Made by a program: the position numbers and the translations under genes. Below, piece by piece: positions 1 through 5,986 of a DNA stretch of 39,344 nucleotides. The notes below the pieces were generated by a model, which saw only the letters and a list, made by a program, of their open reading frames with translations, did no database searches and was not told the DNA's origin. Positions within the stretch are counted from its first letter, which is position 1, and every line of letters starts with the position of its first letter. The stretch comes from a virus: positions 1 to 39,344 of the IMG/VR virus record IMGVR_UViG_3300033153_004579; one strand, given 5' to 3'.

Positions 1-114
1 AATACATCTACGGCTCACTCAGGCGGCGGAGATTGGGAATACTTGGTGGTCGTCCGACAGATAGATTCTAGTGCCACAAGGCTGAGAGTTTGCGTCGGTG
101 TTCCAAGCACGGAA
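1..114. repeat. Left copy of the 114-bp terminal direct repeat
   Basis: Bases 1-114 are identical to 39231-39344. The join keeps one long reading frame open across the boundary, so this is the overlap of a circular or circularly permuted assembly rather than an internal repeat. A real short terminal repeat is less likely, because the repeat lies inside a tail gene and shows no cos- or pac-like feature. Confidence 0.95.
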
Positions 115-1671
115 GACGCTTCTCTACACACTTATTATATAGACGACGTTGGCTTGGGCACGTTCAACACTATAACCGACATGGCTACCTTCAACAACGA
201 CTTTTATGTTGCCAATGGTGGTATGCTAATCAAGATAGACAACGACACGGGCAACGCCAGTCTAGCTGCTGTCCTGCCCACCGACATAACCGCATTGGTA
301 GCCACCGTCAACTCTACCATGCTGATTTACCAAGGCGACGAAAAACCGTATCTTTATCTGGATACCGATGGAGTCCTCCACAAGACTGACTCAGCCAACG
401 CCACGCTTGGAGTTATTTGGGATAGTAAGGCTTGGAAGTTTGATTCCACCACGAACAAAATCTACTACTCGGTTACACCCAACGCCAGTTCTCCATCGTG
501 GACAGAAAACGGAACTCTAGACGAAGTATCCGCAGGAAAGGTCAACAGCCTTTATACCGATTCCGATGCTGACGGCAACGACATCATCTACGCCGCCACT
601 GCCGTAGGGCTGTATGCCCATGATACAACCAATGCCCAGTTCGTTCGACCAAAGCTCAAGACTCCAGACCACCCGAACGGTGGCAAAGGGGCTTGCGTTT
701 GGAAGGAAGCCGCTTACATATCGGCTGGACTGGACGTATGGAGATACATTCCTGATGGGAGTCCTGCTGTTATTGAATCGGCTGGACTGTCTAGGGACGG
801 CGGAATACCATCTGAATACAACGGCGAGATAGTCAAGCTAATCGCTGGCTATAACTATCTGTTTGCTCTAGTAGATTCCACCCAAACGTCTGGCACATCT
901 ACTTCAACCATAATGTCATATAGTGGAACAGGCTGGCAGGTGTTTTGGGCAGCAGGTTCCACGGGCGGCAGTATGCACACTGGTGCAGTCAGTTCTGCCT
1001 ACGACTACAGGCTGTGGTTTGACCACGACGACACGCTTTACTACATACAGCTAGAACGTAGCATCTTGAACCCGCTGAAGCTGACGAGCCACAACTATGC
1101 GTCGAGTGCCTTCCACATAACGCCTTGGTTCGACGGCAATTGGCAGGTGGGCAACAAAAGGGCACTTGCCCTCACGTTAAATTGTAGTGGAATGTCTGAA
1201 AATGAGACTGTCGTGGTCAAGTACAGAACCGACCACTCCTATACCAACTTGGGTTCTGGGTGGACGACTTTGGGCACGATAACATCTAACGGCGAGACCA
1301 CCTATGAGTTTCCAAACAGTTCCACTCCAACGGGCGTAACTATTCGGTCAATTCAGTTCAGGTTCGACCTAGCCCGTGGCTCAACGACCACGAATACGCC
1401 AGACATACAGTACGCCGTGTTCGAGTATCAGAAGCTACTGCCCAGAACATGGAACTACTCGTTTACCGTTGACTGCTCAAGAAGTTTCGACGGCAAAAGT
1501 CCAAAACAGTTACTAGCTGCCCTTAAAACCACAGCCGAGAAGGAGTCCCTTGTCACGTTTACCTACAACGACACAACGCACTACGTGGAGGTGCTAGATG
1601 CCCAAGGTGATGTCCAGTCTGGGGAAAACCGAGAGGGCAAATATCGAGTGGCGGTAAGAGTACCACAGTAA
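1..1671 (+). CDS. Probable beta-propeller tail protein, C-terminal 556 residues (continues from 38637)
   Basis: This is the 3' part of a gene that begins at 38637; joined, the protein is 754 residues. The sequence is rich in beta strands with repeated short blades containing W or Y (for example around 200-1100 nt), no long helices and no membrane segment. Together with its place after the connector genes and at the end of the late block, this fits a beta-propeller tail-hub or nozzle protein of a short-tailed phage, the role that T7 gp12-like or P22 gp10-like proteins play. The C-terminal 120 residues look like a separate small beta domain. I recognise no enzymatic motif. A receptor-binding role is possible but not shown. 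Confidence 0.7.
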   Translation, partial: NTSTAHSGGGDWEYLVVVRQIDSSATRLRVCVGVPSTEDASLHTYYIDDVGLGTFNTITDMATFNNDFYVANGGMLIKIDNDTGNASLAAVLPTDITALVATVNSTMLIYQGDEKPYLYLDTDGVLHKTDSANATLGVIWDSKAWKFDSTTNKIYYSVTPNASSPSWTENGTLDEVSAGKVNSLYTDSDADGNDIIYAATAVGLYAHDTTNAQFVRPKLKTPDHPNGGKGACVWKEAAYISAGLDVWRYIPDGSPAVIESAGLSRDGGIPSEYNGEIVKLIAGYNYLFALVDSTQTSGTSTSTIMSYSGTGWQVFWAAGSTGGSMHTGAVSSAYDYRLWFDHDDTLYYIQLERSILNPLKLTSHNYASSAFHITPWFDGNWQVGNKRALALTLNCSGMSENETVVVKYRTDHSYTNLGSGWTTLGTITSNGETTYEFPNSSTPTGVTIRSIQFRFDLARGSTTTNTPDIQYAVFEYQKLLPRTWNYSFTVDCSRSFDGKSPKQLLAALKTTAEKESLVTFTYNDTTHYVEVLDAQGDVQSGENREGKYRVAVRVPQ

Positions 1672-1681
1672 GGAGTAGTCG

Positions 1682-1876
1682 ATGACAAACCATGAAATAC
1701 CGCAAAAACCCAAAGCCATGAAAAACCAGATTTCTATGCTGTGGGACGCAGTCTATAACCATATTCCCACGCAACTCAGTTCACAGCGGTTGCAGATGAA
1801 CTTCATCATGGGCATTCTTGGTTTGATTATGGCGTTGAACGGTGCCCTGATAGCTTTGGTTCTTCGAGCGATATAG
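1682..1876 (+). CDS. Small single-pass membrane protein, holin- or XhlA-like
   Basis: Sixty-four residues, ATG at 1682 after AAGGAGTAGTCG. The first 40 residues are polar; residues about 41-61 form one hydrophobic segment ending in LRAI. This layout (soluble N-terminus, C-terminal membrane anchor) is that of XhlA-type hemolysin/holin accessory proteins, but the sequence alone does not prove the family. It is the last gene before the terminator. A second small membrane protein, at 25407, is a better holin candidate, so this one may be an accessory or an unrelated membrane peptide. Confidence 0.55.
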   Translation: MTNHEIPQKPKAMKNQISMLWDAVYNHIPTQLSSQRLQMNFIMGILGLIMALNGALIALVLRAI

Positions 1877-1892
1877 ATTTGACAGACATAAG

Positions 1893-1940
1893 AAAGCCCC
1901 AATCAAGCGGCATTTTGCTTGACTGGGGCTTTTGTTTTTA
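1893..1940 (+). terminator. Rho-independent terminator at the convergence of both operons
   Basis: Arms AAAGCCCCAATCAAG (1893-1907) and CTTGACTGGGGCTTTT (1918-1933) pair over 15 positions with one mismatch around the loop CGGCATTTTG, followed by TGTTTTTA. It ends the rightward late operon. The left arm is preceded by an A-rich stretch, so it may also stop leftward transcripts from 1944. Confidence 0.9.
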
Positions 1941-1943
1941 TGA

Positions 1944-2249
1944 CTAGAGCTCGACTACCAGATGACCCTCATGCTGTCGTTGGGCAGCCAACCGATGTGG
2001 CTCACAAAAGTACAACCCGCAGGAACATTGGTATTTAGCCTTCTCGTGGCAATGATAAACACTACAAATACGCCCGACTACTTGAATGTATCGCTGCCTC
2101 CGCCCGCACAACTCGGTGTCCATGCAGACATACTCGTCGTCAATCTTAACCAGCGGTCTTCCTGCCTGCCCGCAACGGCTACAAGTTATGTATCTGTAGG
2201 TGGGGTTTTTCCTAGGAGTGCTTGGGCTTCCTGTGTGCCTTTTTCCCAC
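1944..2249 (-). CDS. Small zinc-finger protein
   Basis: 101 residues from a GTG at 2249. It contains several cysteine and histidine knuckles: CSRCG near residue 23, C..C around 42-49, and a C-terminal C-H-C-C-C-H array (CSVYHCHEKAKYQCSC, then FCEPH) resembling a B-box or AN1-like double-zinc module. It overlaps the upstream gene by 64 bp and offers no later start, so either the long overlap is real or the GTG is wrong. It is the last gene of the leftward block, next to the terminator. Function unknown; zinc binding is inferred from the ligand pattern. Confidence 0.7.
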   Translation of the reverse strand: MGKRHTGSPSTPRKNPTYRYITCSRCGQAGRPLVKIDDEYVCMDTELCGRRQRYIQVVGRICSVYHCHEKAKYQCSCGLYFCEPHRLAAQRQHEGHLVVEL

Positions 2250-2629
2250 TTCTTCAATTCCCTTTCCTTAATTAGCTTCAATGTTACAAACTTCCTTCCA
2301 AGCTCTGCTGGAACGTCAAGCTCAGGCAACTTATATTCAACAGCAAGTGTTGTGTATTCCACTGGAAACCGCCGTCTCAACCACTTGGGCAGCCACCGTT
2401 CCTTAAATGCCTGCCACCAGTTTGACGGATACTTCACCTCATCGATAATTTCCTCTTTTGTCGCTATGTCCAGCAAAGCCCTGATAAGTAGATTGCCCTC
2501 GACCTCAGCTATTTGCCACCGAATTCTGTCTGGGTCAATGAGTAGCGACCTATCTACGAAAGCTTGGACAACCAGCCGCCGCATTTGCAAAGCAAATACA
2601 TCAGGAATAACAAACGAACCGTCAGTCAT
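2186..2629 (-). CDS. Conserved phage hypothetical protein
   Basis: 147 residues, ATG at 2629. The middle has the pattern WWQAFKERWLPKWLRRRFP followed by a Y-rich strand, a block I recall from many phage hypothetical proteins. The C-terminus is charged and probably helical. Its start lies within the last codons of the upstream gene, so translation is probably coupled. No catalytic motif seen. Confidence 0.75.
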   Translation of the reverse strand: MTDGSFVIPDVFALQMRRLVVQAFVDRSLLIDPDRIRWQIAEVEGNLLIRALLDIATKEEIIDEVKYPSNWWQAFKERWLPKWLRRRFPVEYTTLAVEYKLPELDVPAELGRKFVTLKLIKERELKKWEKGTQEAQALLGKTPPTDT

Positions 2630-2840
2630 TAGACTCTGCCCCTATTTCCTCACCCACTTCAACAGCTACCCGTTTGGTAGAGATGCCCATAACCCTACCA
2701 GTTTTGCTTCTGGTAACATCTACCAGATTGCCCGCTGGAGTCAGAAACGTTTGAACCTCTTGGCTTGTCAGCGGCAGTCTGTACCTAGCCACCAATGCCC
2801 ACTCACTGATTATGCCCTCAATTTTGCTCGTTTGTGGCAT
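2622..2840 (-). CDS. Hypothetical protein
   Basis: 72 residues, ATG at 2840 behind CAGGAGGGGCACG, a strong ribosome site. Its first 20 codons overlap the upstream gene's end. No recognisable domain; it looks like a short mixed alpha/beta fold without cysteine clusters or membrane segments. Confidence 0.7.
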   Translation of the reverse strand: MPQTSKIEGIISEWALVARYRLPLTSQEVQTFLTPAGNLVDVTRSKTGRVMGISTKRVAVEVGEEIGAESND

Positions 2841-3258
2841 CGTGCCCCTCCTGTGGTATGATAACTTCCTTTAGCTTTGCTCGCAATGCCTGCATGAAGG
2901 CTTCCCTAGCTGCCCCCTTCAATCGATTAAACTCGGGCGGGACATTCATTGGAACACCGCTTGTTGCTTCTCCGACACGAGCGTGATAATCGGCGTGATG
3001 ACTCAATTCACTCTCAAAAAACTTATCTATTCTGTCTATAAAATCATCAACTTCCTCTTTTGTGTATCGAGTTCCACTAATATCAGGCAGCCTCTTGTTG
3101 GCGGTTCCTGCCTCTATTGCTTGGAACCAGTCTTCCATGACATCAATAACCTGCGCCACTGGCTCTGGCACAAACTCAGTCGTGTCACGGGCGGTACAAA
3201 TTCTTGTCGGGTATCCCGACCATGTTCGTGGCATCCATATATATTCCGAAGCTGCCAT
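2818..3258 (-). CDS. Hypothetical protein
   Basis: 146 residues, ATG at 3258 with GGAGATGACAG upstream. Mostly helical by composition, with acidic patches around VMEDWF and EEVDDFIDRIDKFFESEL. Not recognised. It sits in the tail of the leftward operon among other unknowns. Confidence 0.7.
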   Translation of the reverse strand: MAASEYIWMPRTWSGYPTRICTARDTTEFVPEPVAQVIDVMEDWFQAIEAGTANKRLPDISGTRYTKEEVDDFIDRIDKFFESELSHHADYHARVGEATSGVPMNVPPEFNRLKGAAREAFMQALRAKLKEVIIPQEGHDATNEQN

Positions 3259-3286
3259 CTGTCATCTCCCTACTTCCCGAACTACA

Positions 3287-3760
3287 TCACCCTTCTGCCC
3301 CGGGCAGAGTCTCTCTGGGTTCAGTCTCCGTATCGGGTCGATTTTCGGTTCCGTCGGTTCTGCTGGCTTCGGTGGTGTCTTCGGTTTTGTCTTCGGTTCC
3401 GTCTTTGGTTGTGTCTTCGTCTCTGGACTCACTGTCCTGTTCCTCCTTATCTGGGGCTAATGGGGGCAGCCCCAGTTCCTCCTGCAAATCCAACGACTTT
3501 GCCTCCAAGAGCAAGTCGTATATCTTCAAAATGACATCAAGTCCTGTTGTTCCTCCAACTGACGCAGATGGGTCTAGTCTGTCCCGAAGCCACCAAAGGA
3601 ACTGAACTGGAAGACCCAGTTCCATAGGCTTCTTGGAAACAAGTATGCGACCAATCTGGATAAGAAACCACCGTTGGTCGTCCAGCCCCTCTCCCTTTAA
3701 TGCCGCCTCGATAAGTTGAGCCTCTTGTACTGAGAGGCGGAGGAACATTATCCTTGTCAT
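3287..3760 (-). CDS. Hypothetical protein with a repetitive acidic C-terminal tail
   Basis: 157 residues, ATG at 3760. The first 100 residues form a plausible helical globular domain (LSVQEAQLIEAAL near the start). The last 50 are low complexity, rich in T, E, D, K and G, with reiterated T-E-D-K/T units encoded by a degenerate 12-bp DNA repeat. Such tails are usually disordered and variable in length. A 12-bp perfect hairpin lies in its leader (3791-3834). Function unknown. Confidence 0.7.
   Translation of the reverse strand: MTRIMFLRLSVQEAQLIEAALKGEGLDDQRWFLIQIGRILVSKKPMELGLPVQFLWWLRDRLDPSASVGGTTGLDVILKIYDLLLEAKSLDLQEELGLPPLAPDKEEQDSESRDEDTTKDGTEDKTEDTTEASRTDGTENRPDTETEPRETLPGAEG
3345..3425. 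repeat. Degenerate 12-bp tandem repeat inside a coding region
   Basis: On the + strand, units close to GTCTTCGGTTCC recur four to five times with drift. They encode the T/E/D/K-rich tail of the gene at 3287-3760, read from the other strand. Slippage-type expansion is the simplest origin. Confidence 0.7.
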
Positions 3761-3790
3761 TGAATTTCCTGCCTATAGTTTTTCTGCCCA

Positions 3791-3834
3791 CCCCAAGGAA
3801 GCATAAGACTAAGCGTCTCAAGGCTTCCTTGGGG
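3791..3834 (-). other. Perfect 12-bp stem-loop in the leader of gene 3287-3760
   Basis: CCCCAAGGAAGC (3791-3802) pairs exactly with GCTTCCTTGGGG (3823-3834) around a 20-nt loop that can itself form AGAC/GTCT. No U-run follows on either strand, so it is not a standard terminator. An RNA-processing site, an mRNA-stabilising hairpin or a translational control element between two genes of one transcript is more likely. Confidence 0.75.
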
Positions 3835-3842
3835 CAAAATCA

Positions 3843-4196
3843 CTAACCTTCAAAGATTACAGGAACCCTGTCTCCACAGGGCAGTTCTACTTCGTACGGT
3901 TTGTCTTCCTTTGCCTCGACTTCAGGGCAGACACCAACCGATACGTAACGCCCACATATTGGGCAGATAGTGTCAATCCCCTCACCAAGAGTGTAAACGA
4001 CTGGGGGCACCTTCCGCTTCTTGGCTTTGGCGGGTTCCTCTTTTGTCGGTGCTGGCAGTTCAATGTTTGACTCTGGTTCAAAAGACACATCCTCAATAGT
4101 TGTCTGCCCTTCTTCCAGACTCATTTCGATGACACGCTTTAACGTTTCCATCAAACTTCGTTTGCTGTTCGCTGACAATGTTATTCTAACAAGCAT
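3843..4196 (-). CDS. Hypothetical protein with a C-terminal zinc knuckle
   Basis: 117 residues from ATG at 4196. That ATG sits just after the stop of the upstream gene and behind GGAAGAAGG; the longer frame would overlap that gene by 80 bp and is less likely. The N-terminal half is helical and followed by a K/A/P linker. The C-terminal part has CPICGRYVSVGVC and one more cysteine in LPCGD, a likely zinc site. Not recognised further. Confidence 0.7.
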   Translation of the reverse strand: MLVRITLSANSKRSLMETLKRVIEMSLEEGQTTIEDVSFEPESNIELPAPTKEEPAKAKKRKVPPVVYTLGEGIDTICPICGRYVSVGVCPEVEAKEDKPYEVELPCGDRVPVIFEG

Positions 4197-4200
4197 CTTC

Positions 4201-4524
4201 TTAGCCTTCTTCCTTTTGGCACGCATACGCCAAATCAATGTAATTATGCAAGTCCTGAATCGTATCCAGTACGCTTTCATTCTCAGGTAGTGTTCCCTTC
4301 CGTCGTAGATTACACCATCGGTCGATTTTCAGAAGGGCGAGGAAAAGAGCACAATCAGCCGCACTATTCGATGGCTGTACGCCCAAAACGTCGCACATTA
4401 GAGACATTCTCTTGAAGTTGGCTAGAGCATCTTCATTGGCATAGTCGGAAGCCTTTCGTGCCATCAAAGCTACTCTTGCCTCCGCCATGTCTATAATCAT
4501 TTGGACAACTTCGTTAGGATTCAC
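4201..4524 (-). CDS. DUF1599 / nucleotide-modification-associated (Nmad1-like) protein
   Basis: 107 residues from GTG at 4524, five bases after GGAGG; the upstream TTG lacks a site. The order KASDYANEDALANF, then LALLKIDRW, then NESVLDTIQDLHNY matches what I recall of DUF1599, a MazG-like helical family often encoded near phage nucleotide-modification genes. Charged residues in the D-x-x-x-D-x-x-N-Y helix would bind metal and nucleotide in such folds. It overlaps the upstream deoxyribosyltransferase-like gene by 11 bp. It may act on a (modified) nucleotide pool, but the activity is inferred. Confidence 0.6.
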   Translation of the reverse strand: MNPNEVVQMIIDMAEARVALMARKASDYANEDALANFKRMSLMCDVLGVQPSNSAADCALFLALLKIDRWCNLRRKGTLPENESVLDTIQDLHNYIDLAYACQKEEG

Positions 4525-4900
4525 CTTTACCTCCGTCAACAATCTCGAAGACTTCCATTAGACTGCCCACCTTCCTGACCAGTGGGTGATGAACATAGAT
4601 GTTCTTGTCGGCACAACTACCAATAATGAAGACAGGCTTTCCTAGTGCAATGGCAGCACCCAATTCGGTGTACGCCCCACGAAACTGGAACTCTTGGTCA
4701 GCAAGGAAAACAAAAGCATCGCATCGACGAACGCCATCTAGGTCATTTAGAGCACACTCTTGCAGCTCAACAAAGGACTTGTCGGGCACGTCTTTAATCG
4801 TCCAGTCGTGAGTTACCTCATGCCCATGTTCCCTTACAGCATAAATCAACTCACGAACTCGATTCCTGTCCGACCACCTACCAGCAATGAAAAACTTCAC
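4514..4900 (-). CDS. Nucleoside 2-deoxyribosyltransferase-like protein
   Basis: 128 residues from GTG at 4900, which overlaps the upstream stop as GTGA and lies 10 bases after GGAGAGG. The Rossmann-like start KFFIAGRWSDRNRVREL, the D in RRCDAFVFLAD and the signature GAYTELGAAIALGKPV match the nucleoside 2-deoxyribosyltransferase superfamily. In true enzymes the Glu of G-x-x-x-E-x-G is the nucleophile in base exchange on deoxynucleosides; it is present here. With its DUF1599-like and DUF6899-like neighbours it suggests salvage or remodelling of nucleotides. Some members of this fold only bind nucleotides, so the reaction is not certain. Confidence 0.7.
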   Translation of the reverse strand: MKFFIAGRWSDRNRVRELIYAVREHGHEVTHDWTIKDVPDKSFVELQECALNDLDGVRRCDAFVFLADQEFQFRGAYTELGAAIALGKPVFIIGSCADKNIYVHHPLVRKVGSLMEVFEIVDGGKGES

Positions 4901-5172
4901 CCGTGAAATACCTCTCCATTTTCGTTGCGTTTCTCGTCCTCGTATGGGGCTACAACACGCCTGTAAAGTTCCTGTTTCACGCATTCAAGAACACCAATGG
5001 CGGCATTCAACTCGCTGTATGTTCGACCGTAGAGGCTGAACACCAACGAGCTTATTGCAAAGTTTACCAGTCCATCTTTATGCCCATCTTCGGCGCAACA
5101 AACGATGCCATCAACCAGTTCTTGAACCGTTGGTTCGAGTATTCTTCTCTTTTCCTGAGAAATGTAGGGCAT
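4897..5172 (-). CDS. DUF6899-like phage protein
   Basis: 91 residues, ATG at 5172. It starts MPYISQEKR and ends with the block IGVLECVKQELYRRVVAPYEDEK then NGEV, which I recognise as a small conserved phage/metagenome family (DUF6899 as I recall it). Function unknown. It is coupled to the downstream gene by a GTGA overlap and follows the DEDD exonuclease, so a role near DNA or nucleotide metabolism is plausible. Confidence 0.7.
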   Translation of the reverse strand: MPYISQEKRRILEPTVQELVDGIVCCAEDGHKDGLVNFAISSLVFSLYGRTYSELNAAIGVLECVKQELYRRVVAPYEDEKRNENGEVFHG

Positions 5173-5181
5173 CTTTACCTC

Positions 5182-5967
5182 CTATAATCGTGGTATTGAC
5201 CGCAAGTACGGGAATGAAATCGCAGCTAGCCGTTCCAGCACTATAACATCTTGAACGTTATGCTCTACGATTTTGTCAATAGCTACAGTAGAACCATTCA
5301 GGGCAGCATCCATCCACAAGCCACCTTCGACTTCAGTTTTCACCCCAAGCTCAAAGTAACGGGACAACGCCTTGAGGCGGCGGCTTGACACCATGAAGCT
5401 GGACTTTGCTATCTGGTACGTATCAATACCAAACATCGGGGGCAGCAGACTTAAACCATGCTTTACCATCTTCGCCCGCAGGTAACACATATCGAATCTT
5501 TTTCCATAGTGGGTGATAACAATGGCGTGCTTAGCCAGTTCCTCGGCTACATCTTTACAAATGGCTCTGTCGTTGGTGCGGTCATCATGGAACTCTTGAT
5601 AGGCATCCGCCCGAAATATTTTTGTTGGCTGCCCGTACGGTTTTATGCAGGCGGTTAGCATTATTGAAAAGTCCGCCTTCAGGTTGCTGGTTTCAATATC
5701 GAAGCTAACAAAGTCCAGATGAACTTTGGGCGGTATTCTGAGTATTTCAAGGGCAGTATCATTGCCGATTTCCAGTTCACTCGTACATTCTTTGTGCTCT
5801 GTTGAGTGCGCTTTGGGTACATTACTGTCGCTACGCCAGTGTCTCCCAGTGTCGTAGGTTATTCCATATTCCTCACATAAGGCTCGCTTGCCTTCATGGT
5901 CGGCGGTATCCCAACGGCGAGACCATTCCTCAAGTTCCTCGCCTTTTGGCTTCCTTCTCGCTACCAT
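5182..5967 (-). CDS. RNase H-fold DEDD 3'-5' exonuclease
   Basis: 261 residues, ATG at 5967 after GGAGGTTTAC. Residues 1-60 are basic and helix-turn-helix-like (CEEYGITYDT). The rest has the DEDD exonuclease order: FVSFDIET (D90, E92), HYGKRFD (D159) and HNVQD (H236, D240), resembling the YprB-type ribonuclease H-like family. All four metal-binding acids plus the DEDDh histidine are visible, so it should be active on DNA or RNA ends. It follows the polymerase by 19 bp. Since the polymerase has its own exonuclease domain, this is probably a second, separate nuclease for repair or host-DNA turnover. Confidence 0.8.
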   Translation of the reverse strand: MVARRKPKGEELEEWSRRWDTADHEGKRALCEEYGITYDTGRHWRSDSNVPKAHSTEHKECTSELEIGNDTALEILRIPPKVHLDFVSFDIETSNLKADFSIMLTACIKPYGQPTKIFRADAYQEFHDDRTNDRAICKDVAEELAKHAIVITHYGKRFDMCYLRAKMVKHGLSLLPPMFGIDTYQIAKSSFMVSSRRLKALSRYFELGVKTEVEGGLWMDAALNGSTVAIDKIVEHNVQDVIVLERLAAISFPYLRSIPRL

Positions 5968-5986
5968 GTAAACCTCCTTTTAACTG

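Noticed and set aside
1-114. True terminal repeat of a linear virion genome
   Set aside because: The repeat lies inside a continuous gene and is short; an assembly overlap of a circular or permuted molecule explains it more simply. Only read mapping or end sequencing could exclude it fully.
1962-2861. Long + strand open frame of 299 codons
   Set aside because: Antisense to four tightly packed leftward genes and beyond the terminator of the rightward operon; no ribosome site.
3791-3834. Rho-independent terminator
   Set aside because: The 12-bp stem is perfect, but neither strand has a U-rich tail after it, and genes continue without a new promoter.
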